Origin: Pseudomonas grimontii
Lineage (GTDB): Bacteria; Pseudomonadota; Gammaproteobacteria; Pseudomonadales; Pseudomonadaceae
Reading direction: 5' to 3'
Length of the DNA: 60,095 nt
NCBI RefSeq assembly: GCF_007858185.1
Contig: NZ_VFES01000031.1
Coordinates: 1-60,095, forward strand
The notes under the pieces were generated by a model that saw only the letters and a program-made list of their open reading frames with translations, was not told the DNA's origin and did not search any database. This document shows, piece after piece, positions 51,367 to 59,992 of this stretch. The translations under genes and the position numbers were made by a program. How positions within the stretch are numbered: the first letter of the stretch is position 1; each line of letters starts with the position of its first letter.

Positions 51367-52548
51367 TCACCGGGTGGTCGAGCAAGGGATCAGGGTCGGC
51401 GCCTGGCAGGCGATCTCGGCGTCGCTGAAGTAGCAACCGGGGTCCGGGCCCCACAGGTCGCCATCGGCCCAGGCGCGGGTGCGCGTATTGCCGTTGCAGA
51501 TCGGCAGCCAGCGGCATTCGGCACAGCGCCCGCCAAGGCTGCGCGGGTGTTCGCGCAGGCGCAGCAGCAACGGGTCGGGCTGTTCCAGCCAGAGCTGGCG
51601 GAAGGTGGTGTTGCGCACATTGCCCACCGACTGCTGCCACCAGTAGGTGTCCGGGTGCACCTCGCCGGTGTTGTCGATATTGGCGATGCCGCTGCCCGAG
51701 GCATTGCCGCCCCAGGCATGCAGCAGGTGCTCAAGCTGCGGGTAATGTTCGGGCAGGTGCTGGTGCACCCATTGCAGCAACAGCACGGCGTCGGCGTCGT
51801 TGTTGCCGCTGACGAAATCGCTGTCCACGCCGTTCTGAATATCGCTCCAGGCCTGCTGGAAAATCAGCGCCATGGCCTCGCGGCTCATCTGCCGGTGCGC
51901 ATCCAGTTGGCGGCTGCGCTTGCCGCGCCCACTGTAGTTGAGGTGTGACAGGTAGAACTTCTGTACATCATAGGTGCGCATCAGCGTCAGCAGTTGCGGT
52001 AACTGCCCATGGTTGTCCTGGGTCAGGGTGGTGCGCAGGCCCACGCGAATCCCGGCCTCGCGGCACAGGCGAATGGCGTGCATGGAGCGCTGGAAACTGC
52101 CGTGCAGTTGGCGAAAGGCATCGTGGGTCGCTTCCAGGCCGTCGATGCTGATGCCCACGTAGTCGAAGCGCGCGTCGGCAATCTGCTGGATGTTGTGCTC
52201 ATCGATCAGCGTGCCGTTAGTCGACAGCGCGACGAAAAAACCTTTGTCACGGGCATAGGCGCTGAGTTCGAAGAGGTCGTCGCGCAGCAGCGGCTCGCCC
52301 CCGGACAGGATCAACACGCGCACCCCGGCGTCGTGCAAATCGTCGATCACCCGCAACGCAGCCGAGGTGTCGAGCTCATCGCGAAACACGCTGTCGGCAC
52401 TGGTGGCGTAGCAATGTTTGCAGGTGAGATTGCAGCGCCGCAGCAGGTTCCAGATCACCACCGGCGGCCGCTCACTGCCAGGGGGCGAGGTGCGCGGCGG
52501 CGGGCAATGGCCGGCGAGGGTGCGCAGGTACTGACTGATTCGCAGCAT
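51367..52548 (-). CDS. nirJ: Heme d1 biosynthesis radical SAM protein NirJ
   Basis: 393-residue radical-SAM enzyme that replaces two propionates by oxo groups during heme d1 synthesis. The cluster motif is CNLTCKHC (Cys39, Cys43, Cys46), SAM binding LILSGGEPLLR near 82, and a SPASM-like C-terminus with several cysteines (CAECRWLPIC). Complete relative to the family. It starts 3 bp after nirH stops and ends 44 bp before nirE begins. Confidence 0.95.
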   Translation of the reverse strand: MLRISQYLRTLAGHCPPPRTSPPGSERPPVVIWNLLRRCNLTCKHCYATSADSVFRDELDTSAALRVIDDLHDAGVRVLILSGGEPLLRDDLFELSAYARDKGFFVALSTNGTLIDEHNIQQIADARFDYVGISIDGLEATHDAFRQLHGSFQRSMHAIRLCREAGIRVGLRTTLTQDNHGQLPQLLTLMRTYDVQKFYLSHLNYSGRGKRSRQLDAHRQMSREAMALIFQQAWSDIQNGVDSDFVSGNNDADAVLLLQWVHQHLPEHYPQLEHLLHAWGGNASGSGIANIDNTGEVHPDTYWWQQSVGNVRNTTFRQLWLEQPDPLLLRLREHPRSLGGRCAECRWLPICNGNTRTRAWADGDLWGPDPGCYFSDAEIACQAPTLIPCSTTR

Positions 52549-52551
52549 GGG

Positions 52552-53061
52552 CTATTCCTTTGAGTGCGCCGGCGTCAGGCGCAGGCCGGTTTTTTTCAGG
52601 ATGCGGCTGCTCACCAGCATTTCGTCGCTGCGGCAGGCGTCCCCCAGCAGGAAACGCAGGTGCTCGCGGTAGCTGTCGATTTCTTTGCGGCTGCGGCCAT
52701 GCACCATGGCGAACAGGTTGTAGGGCCAATCCGGGCGCCGGGGGCGACGGTAGCAATGGCTGACAAACGGCTGGGCGCCGATCAGTTCACCCAGGCGCGG
52801 TATGTGCACATCGGCCACGTCCCACACGGTCATGCCGTTATGCCGATAGCCCAGGCGGTAGTGGTTGGGCACGGCGGCGATACGCCGGATCGCGCCTTCG
52901 GCTTGCAGGCGCTTGAGCAGGTCGAGGGTCGATTCGACGCTGATACCCAACTGCTCGGCGAGCCAGGCCCAAGGGTCTTCCACCAGCGGCAGGCCGCTTT
53001 GGGTCAGGGCGACCAGGTGCAGGGCCAGGGTGTTGTCAGACCGGGAAATACAGACCGACAT
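52552..53061 (-). CDS. nirH: Siroheme decarboxylase subunit NirH
   Basis: 169-residue AsnC/Lrp-like protein of the NirDLGH complex, which decarboxylates siroheme to didecarboxysiroheme. HTH-like part around LAEQLGISVESTLDLLKRLQ; the heme-site histidines are probably in NHYRLGYRHNG and MVHGRSR. It overlaps nirG by 26 bp, the largest overlap in the operon, with no better start visible downstream. Confidence 0.88.
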   Translation of the reverse strand: MSVCISRSDNTLALHLVALTQSGLPLVEDPWAWLAEQLGISVESTLDLLKRLQAEGAIRRIAAVPNHYRLGYRHNGMTVWDVADVHIPRLGELIGAQPFVSHCYRRPRRPDWPYNLFAMVHGRSRKEIDSYREHLRFLLGDACRSDEMLVSSRILKKTGLRLTPAHSKE

Positions 53062-53479
53062 GGTAGGTTTGCTCCTTCGGCAGATTGAGCACCGCCAACC
53101 CGGTCAGGGCCTCGATGCGGGACAGGGTGGCGGCCAACTCCCGCTCGGTGGCGCAGGCCAACACGAACCACATGTTCCAACGGTGTTCGCGGCGGTAGTT
53201 GTGGGCCACCTGGGGCAGGGCGTTGAGCTGTTCGGCGACCGCGTCAAACTGCGCCTCGGGTACGGCCAGCGCGGCCAGGGTGAAGGCGCCGCCGAGACGC
53301 TCGATGTCGAACATTGGGCCAAAGCGCGTGAGTACGCCGTCTTCGAGCAGGGCATACAAGCGGTCGAGCAGTTCACTCGGATGGCTGTGCAGTTCCTCGG
53401 CCACCTGTTGCCATGGCTGGCGCACCAGCGGCAGGCCATGTTGCAGGCGTTTGATCAATTGCCGATCCAGCTCATCCAT
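53036..53479 (-). CDS. nirG: Siroheme decarboxylase subunit NirG
   Basis: 147-residue AsnC-like subunit. It starts MDELDRQLIKRLQHGLPLV and has RFGPMFDIERLGGAFTLAALAVPE and HNYRREHRWNMWFVLA, the NirG/NirD-type blocks with conserved His and Tyr. The start at 53479 overlaps the nirL stop by 8 bp; a longer frame (to 53509) begins with an unlikely His/Arg-rich stretch. It acts with NirD, NirL and NirH. Confidence 0.9.
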   Translation of the reverse strand: MDELDRQLIKRLQHGLPLVRQPWQQVAEELHSHPSELLDRLYALLEDGVLTRFGPMFDIERLGGAFTLAALAVPEAQFDAVAEQLNALPQVAHNYRREHRWNMWFVLACATERELAATLSRIEALTGLAVLNLPKEQTYHVGLYFPV

Positions 53480-53987
53480 GGGCCCATACCTGCGACGGTG
53501 GTGGTGCAAAACGCCCGCCGCATTGCTTGAAGGCGCGGGTGCTGAACAGCAGCTGGTGGGGCAGGTCGCTGAGCAGATGCTGCTCCAGCAACCCTTGGAT
53601 CTGCGCCTCGACCACCGCGCGCTCGCGGCCGTGGACCATGCAGAACAGGTTATAGCGCCACTGCGGCAGGCGCCGCGGACGCTGGTAGCACAGGTTCACG
53701 CCGGGCGCGCCGCCCAGGCGCGCGCCGACTTCATCGACCAGCGCATCCGGCACATCCAGCACCAGCATGGCGTTGGCCACGAAGCCCAGCGCGCGATGGT
53801 TGAGCACCAGGCCCACACGGCGGAACAGGCCCTGGTCACGCCATTGCTGCATCTGTTGCAGCACCTGATCGTGATGGGCGCCGATCTGCTCGGCGAGTTC
53901 GTCGTAGGGCCGCGCGACGATGGGCAAACCGCGCTCCAGGCACTGGCGCAGGTCGAGCATCTGCTCGTGGTTCAGTGGCGTGATCAC
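53472..53987 (-). CDS. nirL: Siroheme decarboxylase subunit NirL
   Basis: 171-residue AsnC-like subunit of the decarboxylase. Blocks include ARPYDELAEQIGAHHDQVLQQMQQW, RRVGLVLNHRALGFVANAMLVLDVPD and RYNLFCMVHGRERA. A GTG start with GGAG 8 nt upstream overlaps the nirD stop (GTGA), so translation is coupled to nirD even though nirD carries a repeat just upstream of this point. Confidence 0.9.
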   Translation of the reverse strand: MITPLNHEQMLDLRQCLERGLPIVARPYDELAEQIGAHHDQVLQQMQQWRDQGLFRRVGLVLNHRALGFVANAMLVLDVPDALVDEVGARLGGAPGVNLCYQRPRRLPQWRYNLFCMVHGRERAVVEAQIQGLLEQHLLSDLPHQLLFSTRAFKQCGGRFAPPPSQVWAHG

Positions 53988-54577
53988 GGCTGCTCTCCCA
54001 GGCTACCCACTTCAAAAAAATCCCCCGCAGCTGTCGAGCCTTGGCGAGGCTGCGTTTGCGGTGTATCTGAGCCACCGCTGACGCAGCCTCGCCAAGGCTC
54101 GACAGCTGCTACGCGCGGGGCTTCTCCCGCTTCGAGGGGGAAACCGAGGTCGATGCGATAGGCCGTGAGCATCGGCAGGTCCAGGGGGGTGAGGCCGGTG
54201 TCTTTCTCCAGCTCGTCAAGGATTTGCTGCAGGTGCTGGCGATGGGGCCCGGTGAGCACGAACCACAGGTTGTAATGATGCTCGCGGGCGTAGTTGTGAT
54301 TGACCTCCGGGTACTGGCTGACCCGCGCGGCCACTTGTTCCAGGCGCTCGATCGGCACCGCCAGGGCGGCCAGGGTGCTGGCGCCCGCGCGGGTGTGTTC
54401 GAACACCGGGCCGATGCGCGACAACGCCCCGGCCAGTTCCAGGCGTTGCAGGCAGGCCATCACCTCGGCCTCGTTGCAGCCCAGCACCTGGGCCATTTCG
54501 CGGTAGGGTTCGGCGCACAGCGGCATGCCGTGCTGGAAGCGTTCAATCAATTGCTGGCTGAGCGAATCAAGGTCCAT
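53984..54577 (-). CDS. nirD: Siroheme decarboxylase subunit NirD with a REPIN-encoded C-terminal extension
   Basis: 197 residues against about 150 in P. aeruginosa. Residues 1-149 are a normal NirD (LSRIGPVFEHTRAGASTLAALAVP, HNYAREHHYNLWFVLTG, TAYRIDLGFPLE). Residues about 154-185 are the translation of a REPIN (54026-54115): RVAAVEPWRG, then CVSGGSDTPQTQPRQGSTAA. The last dozen residues (DFFEVGSLGEQP) then run into the nirL start. The repeat keeps the frame and the GTGA coupling to nirL, so the operon is not broken. The catalytic part looks intact. Confidence 0.9.
   Translation of the reverse strand: MDLDSLSQQLIERFQHGMPLCAEPYREMAQVLGCNEAEVMACLQRLELAGALSRIGPVFEHTRAGASTLAALAVPIERLEQVAARVSQYPEVNHNYAREHHYNLWFVLTGPHRQHLQQILDELEKDTGLTPLDLPMLTAYRIDLGFPLEAGEAPRVAAVEPWRGCVSGGSDTPQTQPRQGSTAAGDFFEVGSLGEQP
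54026..54115. repeat. REPIN inside the nirD coding region
   Basis: Arms built on GCAGCTGTCGAGCCTTGGCG and its inverse CGCCAAGGCTCGACAGCTGC, about 90 bp overall. It is the same family as the element at 14-115. It is translated as part of nirD. Confidence 0.9.
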
Positions 54578-54578
54578 T

Positions 54579-55748
54579 TCAATACCCCATTTTTTGCGCG
54601 CGCAGGCTGAAGAAAATTCCGCTGGGACTCTGGGCCGGCAGGCTTTTCAGCAGGGTCAGGCGGTACGGGTCCCACACTTGCAACTGTTCGCCATCGCGCA
54701 CCGACAGCCACAGTTGCTCGCCGCGCCCGGTGAATTCCATATGCAACACACCGGGGCCAGGACGCAGGTCGGCGACCACCTGGTGGGTTTCGGTGTCGAG
54801 CACCTGTACCCGGTCGTTATCCGGGTAGGCGAAGTTGACCCACAGCTGGCGCCCGTCGGGGCGTGCAGTGACGAAAATCGGCTGCCCAGCCACCGGGATC
54901 GTCGCGGTCTGCCGCCAGGTGCGTGCGTCCATCACCAGTACCTGGTGGCGCCCCACGGCCGGCACGAACGCCTGGTCATCGGCGACGGCCCACCCCTCCA
55001 GATGCGGCATCTTGTACACGGGCAGCTTGGCCTGGCCGCGCCCATAGTCCTTGAGCACGCGCACCACGCCGCGCTCCGGGTGCCACAGGTCGAGCTGGGC
55101 CATGCCGTCTTCACCGAACAGCCCGGCCATGTAGTAGCGGCCATCAGCAGTGATCAGCGCGTCATAGGGTTGCTCGCCGATGTCCTTGAAGCGGGTGATG
55201 CGCGGCGGGTTACCGTGGCTGAAGTCGGCGCTCCAGATCTCGCCGGTGTCGAACAGGCTGAACACGAAGCGCTGCCCAGGTGCGTCCACCAGGCCGACCA
55301 CCCGCGAGCGTTTGCCATCGGCCATTGCGGTCGCGGGGATGTCGGCGATGAGGGTCAGGTTCTCGGCATCGAACACCTTGACCCCGCCAGGCACGTAGTT
55401 GGACACGGCGATCAAACGCCCATCCTGGCTGATGGCGCCGCCGATGCTGTTGCCGCCCTGGACGATGCGCCGCTCGATGCGTTGGCGCAGCAGGTCGATC
55501 TTGGTCAGCCCGCCATCGCGGGCAAATACATAGGCGTAACGCTGGTCGCGGGAGAACACCGCCGAGGCGTGGGATAGGTCGCCCAGCCCCTCGATACGGG
55601 CCAGTTCGGTCATGCCGGTGCTCTCGATAATCTGCACGCTGCCACTGGCGCGTTCGATCACCAGGCCCAGGTCGCCGCTGCCGCGTAACACGGGTTGGGC
55701 ACAGGCGCCAAGCAACAGGCACAGGGAGAACAGGGTGGGTCGCATCAT
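54579..55748 (-). CDS. nirF: Heme d1 biosynthesis protein NirF
   Basis: 389-residue propeller protein related to the d1 domain of NirS. The N-terminus MMRPTLFSLCLLLGAC has a lipobox, so it is probably a periplasmic lipoprotein as in P. aeruginosa. It binds a late heme d1 precursor. Propeller-type repeats are visible in DGRLIAVSNYVPGGVKVFD, TADGRYYMAGLFGEDGMAQL and TARPDGRQLWVNFAYPD. The start overlaps the nirC stop (ATGATG); the longer open frame runs back through nirC and is not used. Confidence 0.93.
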   Translation of the reverse strand: MMRPTLFSLCLLLGACAQPVLRGSGDLGLVIERASGSVQIIESTGMTELARIEGLGDLSHASAVFSRDQRYAYVFARDGGLTKIDLLRQRIERRIVQGGNSIGGAISQDGRLIAVSNYVPGGVKVFDAENLTLIADIPATAMADGKRSRVVGLVDAPGQRFVFSLFDTGEIWSADFSHGNPPRITRFKDIGEQPYDALITADGRYYMAGLFGEDGMAQLDLWHPERGVVRVLKDYGRGQAKLPVYKMPHLEGWAVADDQAFVPAVGRHQVLVMDARTWRQTATIPVAGQPIFVTARPDGRQLWVNFAYPDNDRVQVLDTETHQVVADLRPGPGVLHMEFTGRGEQLWLSVRDGEQLQVWDPYRLTLLKSLPAQSPSGIFFSLRAQKMGY

Positions 55749-56062
55749 GGTGGGGGGCTTCCTTGCAAAAGGCGGTCGACCAGCCAGGCAATATCGCCGG
55801 CACTGAGCAGCGGGCCCCAACCGGGCATGGCGCGGGCAGGGCGGCCGTAGGTCACGGTGGCGATCAGGCTGTCGCGGCTGTGCTGGGCGAGGGCTTGCGG
55901 TGTGAGCGCCGGGCCGAGGCCGCCGGTGAGGTGCAGGCCATGACAGGCGCCACAGTCCTGGGTCAACAGGTGTTCAAGGCGGGCAGCGTCCTGGGTGGCC
56001 GCTGCCCGTGCGGGAATCAGCAGGAGCAGCGCCATGGCCGTACCGATGATCGATGCTTGCAT
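55745..56062 (-). CDS. nirC: Cytochrome c NirC
   Basis: 105-residue periplasmic c-type cytochrome. Signal peptide MQASIIGTAMALLLLIPARAAA, heme motif CGACH (residues 37-41) and the axial Met in RAMPGWGPLL. NirC can donate electrons to NirS and is needed in heme d1 maturation. It lies between nirM and nirF, as in P. aeruginosa. Confidence 0.93.
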   Translation of the reverse strand: MQASIIGTAMALLLLIPARAAATQDAARLEHLLTQDCGACHGLHLTGGLGPALTPQALAQHSRDSLIATVTYGRPARAMPGWGPLLSAGDIAWLVDRLLQGSPPP

Positions 56063-56078
56063 GGCGTGCTCCTTGTGC

Positions 56079-56393
56079 TTATTTCAAGGTCAGGACCCAA
56101 TCGGCCAATACCTTGGCTTCATCATCGGTGACTTGGTTCGGCGGCATCGGGACCGGCCCCCAGTTGCCCTGGGTACCGTTCTTGATGTGGCTGGCCAGGG
56201 TGGTGGCGGCGTCTTTCACACCGGCATTCTTGGCGGCGACTTCCTTCAACGCCGGCCCCACCAGTTTGCTGTCGATCATGTGGCAACCCACACAGGGTTT
56301 GCTGTTGAACAACCCAGGGCCGTCTTGTGCCAACGCCGGTTGCAGGCTGAGCGCAGCGGCGGATGCCAGCAGTGCGAGGAGCATATTTTTCAT
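56079..56393 (-). CDS. nirM: Cytochrome c551 NirM
   Basis: 104-residue electron carrier to NirS. Signal peptide MKNMLLALLASAAALSLQPALA; heme motif CVGCH (residues 34-38); axial Met in the VPMPPNQVTDDEA segment. The mature protein of about 82 residues has the size of c551. It starts 24 bp after nirS stops. Confidence 0.94.
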   Translation of the reverse strand: MKNMLLALLASAAALSLQPALAQDGPGLFNSKPCVGCHMIDSKLVGPALKEVAAKNAGVKDAATTLASHIKNGTQGNWGPVPMPPNQVTDDEAKVLADWVLTLK

Positions 56394-56417
56394 TGGGTGA
56401 CCTCGTGTTGATGGGGC

Positions 56418-58091
56418 TCAATAAATGTCGTGTTGGGTGTTGTAGACGTTGAACTTTCCGGTCGGCGTGATCAGGCGCTTGTCGCGGATCACTTGCTTGA
56501 GCTTCAAGGTCTTGTCATCGATCACCACCAGCGCCGACTCTTCGGTCTGGCCGTTCCACACCGAGAACCACACCTCGTCACCCGCCTTGTTGTATTCCGG
56601 TTGCACCACCCGCAGCGCGCCTTGCTTGATGCCCGAATACTCGGCAATCGGCAGCACGGTGTAGCCCTTGTCCAACTGCTTGATATCGAACACCGCCACC
56701 GACTGGCTGAGCTTGGCGTCGGGGTTGAGGGTGGTGTCGACGTACAGGTGATGGGAGTTGGGGTGGGTCTTGATAAACAGCGAACCGCCGCCCTGGCCCT
56801 TGAGGGATTCCACCTGTTTCCAGGCGTATTGCGGGTGCTTGACCGGGTCGGTGCCTATCACCGAAATACCGCCGTCGCCCAAGTGGCTGGTGGCCCATAC
56901 AGGACCGTATTGCGGGTGGGTAAAGTTGGCGCCGCGACCTGGGTGCGGGGTTTTGCCGACGTCGACCAACGCGGTGAGCTTGCGCTCCTTGGAGTCGATC
57001 ACTGCGACCTTGTTGGAGTTGTTCGCGGCGGTCATGAAGTAGCGGTGGGTGCTGTCCCAGCCGCCGTCATGCAGGAACGGCGCGGCGTCGATGGTGGTGA
57101 TGGTGAGGTTCTTGATGTCCTGGTAATTGACCAGCATCACCTTGCCGGTTTCCTTGATATTGACGATGAACTCCGGCCACTCGTGGGAGGCGATGATCGC
57201 CGCCACGCGGGGTTCGGGGTGGTATTCCTGCTTATCGACGGTCATGCCGCGAGTGGACACGATCTGCTTGGGCTCCAGGGTCTCGCCATCCATGATGGTG
57301 AACTGCGGCGGCCAGTAGGAACCGGCAATCGCGTACTTGTCTTCATAGCCCTTGAACTTGGAGGTCTCCACCGAGCGCGCCTCGATGCCGACCTTGATCT
57401 CGGCGACTTTGGTCGGCTCCAGGGGCCACAGGTCGATCATGTCGATCTTGGCGTCGCGGCCGATTACCAGCAGGTAGCGGCCCGACGCGGAGATACGCGA
57501 GATATGCACGGCGTAGCCGGTGTCGATCAGCTTGATGATCTGCTTGGTGTCGCCGTCCACCAGGGCGATCTTGCCGTCGTCGCGCAGGGTGACCGAGAAC
57601 AGGTTTTGCAGGTTGAGCGTGTTCAGCTGTTTTTTCGGCCGGTCTTCGGGCTTGACCAGTACTTTCCAGGTCTTGAGGGTTTCGGCCATGCCCCATTCCG
57701 GCGGGGTGGGTGCGGTGTGCTGGATGAAGGTGGCCATGCTGGTGATCTGCGCCTTGGTCAGCGCGTTGGACGTACCCCAGTTCGGCATGCCGGCCGGGGA
57801 GCCATAAGTGATCAGCGCTTCCAGATAGGCCTGGCCACGGGCCTGGGTGATGTCCGGGGTCAGCGGCTTGCCGGTGGCGCCTTTGCGCAACACACCGTGG
57901 CAGCCGGCGCAGCGTTCGAAGTAAATCTGTTTGGAGGCGTCGAAGTCCGCTTGGCTGATGTCGGGCGCGCCGTGGCTTTTCACCTTCTCGGCATGCGAGT
58001 CGCCGTGGGCGTTGATGGGCAGTGCCAGGGCTAAGGCGCAGCTCAGGCCGGCGAGGCCAAGGCCCCAGGGTTTTCTGTTGCGAGTCAGCAT
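56418..58091 (-). CDS. nirS: Cytochrome cd1 nitrite reductase
   Basis: 557-residue periplasmic enzyme reducing nitrite to nitric oxide. The signal peptide (residues about 1-30, GLGLAGLSCALALALPINAHG) is followed by the cytochrome c domain with CAGCH (61-65) and an eight-bladed d1 propeller from about residue 150, with ligand and active-site histidines in regions such as TGYAVHISRIS, EYHPEPRVAA and APFLHDGGWDSTHR. It ends GKFNVYNTQHDIY as in other NirS. First gene of a long operon expressed from the region carrying the Anr/Dnr box at 58196. Confidence 0.97.
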   Translation of the reverse strand: MLTRNRKPWGLGLAGLSCALALALPINAHGDSHAEKVKSHGAPDISQADFDASKQIYFERCAGCHGVLRKGATGKPLTPDITQARGQAYLEALITYGSPAGMPNWGTSNALTKAQITSMATFIQHTAPTPPEWGMAETLKTWKVLVKPEDRPKKQLNTLNLQNLFSVTLRDDGKIALVDGDTKQIIKLIDTGYAVHISRISASGRYLLVIGRDAKIDMIDLWPLEPTKVAEIKVGIEARSVETSKFKGYEDKYAIAGSYWPPQFTIMDGETLEPKQIVSTRGMTVDKQEYHPEPRVAAIIASHEWPEFIVNIKETGKVMLVNYQDIKNLTITTIDAAPFLHDGGWDSTHRYFMTAANNSNKVAVIDSKERKLTALVDVGKTPHPGRGANFTHPQYGPVWATSHLGDGGISVIGTDPVKHPQYAWKQVESLKGQGGGSLFIKTHPNSHHLYVDTTLNPDAKLSQSVAVFDIKQLDKGYTVLPIAEYSGIKQGALRVVQPEYNKAGDEVWFSVWNGQTEESALVVIDDKTLKLKQVIRDKRLITPTGKFNVYNTQHDIY

Positions 58092-58195
58092 TCCATTTCT
58101 CCTCAGGCAAGACCTTTGCGATGCCCGGCGAAGGCTGGGTAGAGCGCAGGTTCTTAGTGCCAGGCAAGACTATGTTGCAGCGGCGCAATGCTCGC

Positions 58196-58209
58196 TTGAC
58201 GGCGATCAA
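58196..58209. promoter_or_regulatory. Anr/Dnr (FNR-type) box between nirS and nirQ
   Basis: TTGAC-GGCG-ATCAA matches the consensus at 9 of 10 positions. It lies 105 bp before nirS and 77 bp before nirQ; the position matches the single site known in the P. aeruginosa nirS-nirQ region. Confidence 0.85.
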
Positions 58210-58286
58210 GTTTGCCGTTGTGCGTGCTTGCCAGGTTGTCGCAGGGGCCCTTAGCGTGGGGGCCGAACCCGTTGCGAGTACGTGTG

Positions 58287-59063
58287 ATGACCGAGCCCTT
58301 CTATCAACCGCAGGACAACGAACAGCAGCTGTTCGAACACGCCTGGCACCACCACCTGCCGGTGCTGATCAAAGGTCCCACCGGCTGTGGCAAGACGCGC
58401 TTCGTGCAGCACATGGCGCACCGCCTGAACCTGCCGCTGTACACCGTGGCCTGCCACGACGACCTCAGCGCCGCCGACTTGCTCGGCCGCCATCTGATCG
58501 GCACTGACGGCACCTGGTGGCAGGACGGCCCGCTGACCCGCGCCGTGCGCGAAGGCGGGATCTGCTACCTCGACGAAGTCGTCGAAGCGCGCCAGGACAC
58601 CGCCGTGGTGCTGCACCCGATTGCCGATGAACGCCGCGAACTGTTCCTGGAGCGCACCGGCGAAGTGCTCAAGGCGCCGTCGTCGTTCATGCTGGTGGTG
58701 TCGTATAACCCCGGCTACCAGAACCTGCTCAAGGGCATGAAACCCAGCACACGCCAGCGCTTCGTGGCGATGCGTTTTGCTTACCCGCCGGTGGCCGACG
58801 AGGAACGCATCGTTGCCCGCGAGGCCGGTGTGGATGTGGCGCTGGCCGCCCAGGTCGTGCGCCTGGGCCAGGCGTTGCGTCGGCTTGATCAGCATGACCT
58901 GGAGGAGGTGGCCTCCACTCGGCTGCTGATCTTCACCGCGCGCCTGATCGGCGCCGGCATGAGCCCGCGCGAAGCCTGCCTGGCGTGCCTGGCCGAACCG
59001 TTGAGCGACGACCCGCAGACCGTCGCCGCGCTGATGGACGTTGTGGATGTGCACTTTGCCTGA
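58287..59063 (+). CDS. nirQ: Denitrification regulatory ATPase NirQ
   Basis: 258-residue MoxR-type AAA protein (NirQ/NorQ). Walker A GPTGCGKT at residues 30-37, Walker B region GICYLDEVVEA near 92, sensor SYNPGYQ near 144. It is thought to act as a chaperone for assembly or activation of nitrite and nitric oxide reductases. The ATG at 58287 leads into MTEPFYQPQ; the longer frame would cover the Anr/Dnr box region. It is divergent from nirS and overlaps nirO. Confidence 0.92.
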   Translation: MTEPFYQPQDNEQQLFEHAWHHHLPVLIKGPTGCGKTRFVQHMAHRLNLPLYTVACHDDLSAADLLGRHLIGTDGTWWQDGPLTRAVREGGICYLDEVVEARQDTAVVLHPIADERRELFLERTGEVLKAPSSFMLVVSYNPGYQNLLKGMKPSTRQRFVAMRFAYPPVADEERIVAREAGVDVALAAQVVRLGQALRRLDQHDLEEVASTRLLIFTARLIGAGMSPREACLACLAEPLSDDPQTVAALMDVVDVHFA

Positions 59064-59619
59064 ACCGCGCCGCCTGCCAGGCGACTTGGCGATGTGGTTC
59101 TTCATCCTCGCCGAACTGTCGGTGTTTGCGATCCTGATCCTGGCATTTGCCGTGACTCAGGTGCTCAAGCCCGAGTTGTTTGCCGCCGGGCGAGCACAGC
59201 TGGACACCTCGACCGGGTTGGCGATGACCTTGAGCCTGCTGACCGCAGGGTTGTTGGCAGCGTTGGCTGTGCAGCAGGTGCGTTTGCGACGTCCGCGTCG
59301 GGGCGCTTGCTTGTTGTTGGGGGCGCTGTTGGTGGCGCTGGTGTATGTGGCGATCAAGCTTGGCGAATACTCGCACCTGATGAGCCTCGGGCTCGGACTT
59401 GAGCGCAACACGTTTTTTACCTTGTACTGGATGCTTACCGGGTTTCACTTTTTGCATGTGCTGCTGGGGATGGTGATTCTCGGGTGGCTGGCGTTGCGCT
59501 GTTGGCAGCGGGCTTACCGGGTGCCGGGCTTGAGCGGTTTGGAATCCGGGGTGCTGTATTGGCACATGGTGGATGTGGTGTGGGTGGTGTTGTTTCCGCT
59601 GGTCTATGTGATTCGCTGA
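59047..59619 (+). CDS. nirO: NirO, cytochrome oxidase subunit III-like membrane protein
   Basis: 190-residue protein with five hydrophobic helices and the heme-copper oxidase subunit III pattern (PGDLAMWFFILAELSVFAILI, EYSHLMSLG, FFTLYWMLTGFHFLHVLLGM, YWHMVDVVWVVLFPLVYV). NirO/NorE proteins lack metal sites and help nitric oxide reductase function or stability. The start at 59047 overlaps nirQ by 17 bp; a TTG two codons before or a GTG one codon after are alternatives. Confidence 0.88.
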   Translation: MCTLPEPRRLPGDLAMWFFILAELSVFAILILAFAVTQVLKPELFAAGRAQLDTSTGLAMTLSLLTAGLLAALAVQQVRLRRPRRGACLLLGALLVALVYVAIKLGEYSHLMSLGLGLERNTFFTLYWMLTGFHFLHVLLGMVILGWLALRCWQRAYRVPGLSGLESGVLYWHMVDVVWVVLFPLVYVIR

Positions 59620-59626
59620 GGTGTGT

Positions 59627-59869
59627 ATGACGGATTCCCAGACGCTGATCCTGTATTGGGTGGTGTTGGTGGTGCTGAGCGTTGGCACTGTGCTGACGGG
59701 GGCGTCTGGGTTGTGGTGGGGGGTGTTGTTGCTGGCGGTGGTCAAGGGGTGGGTGATCGTGGATGGGTTTATGGAGTTGCGGCGTGGGCCAGTGTTGTGG
59801 AGATTTTTGATGCTGGGGTGGGGGGTGGTTGTGGTCGCTTTACTGAGTACATATCCGTTATTTGCGTAG
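59627..59869 (+). CDS. nirP: NirP, small membrane protein (oxidase subunit IV-like)
   Basis: 80-residue protein with three hydrophobic helices (about 8-24, 28-44 and 58-76) and a short charged loop MELRRGPVLWR. It belongs to the NorF/COX4-like group that accompanies NirO/NorE. The ATG follows GAGG and lies 7 bp after nirO stops. It closes the nirQOP operon; 103 bp later a REP begins. Confidence 0.85.
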   Translation: MTDSQTLILYWVVLVVLSVGTVLTGASGLWWGVLLLAVVKGWVIVDGFMELRRGPVLWRFLMLGWGVVVVALLSTYPLFA

Positions 59870-59971
59870 CGGCTGTTTACGGGCTCGGCGTGCCCTCACT
59901 CCAGATCAAAAGCCAAGCCGCGGCGGCCTTGGAACCGACCGGTGTTGTGTCTGGTGTACTCGGTTAAAAAT

Positions 59972-59992
59972 GTGGGAGGGGGCTTGCCCCCA
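59972..59992. repeat. REP half site
   Basis: GTGGGAGGGGGCTTGCCCCC-type element without its inverted partner inside the window. Nothing else is seen before the end except a short hairpin near 60037-60054. Confidence 0.7.

Noticed and set aside
56430..58034. A 534-codon plus-strand open frame opposite nirS.
   Set aside because: Antisense shadow of nirS; nirS has signal peptide, heme motif and family ends.
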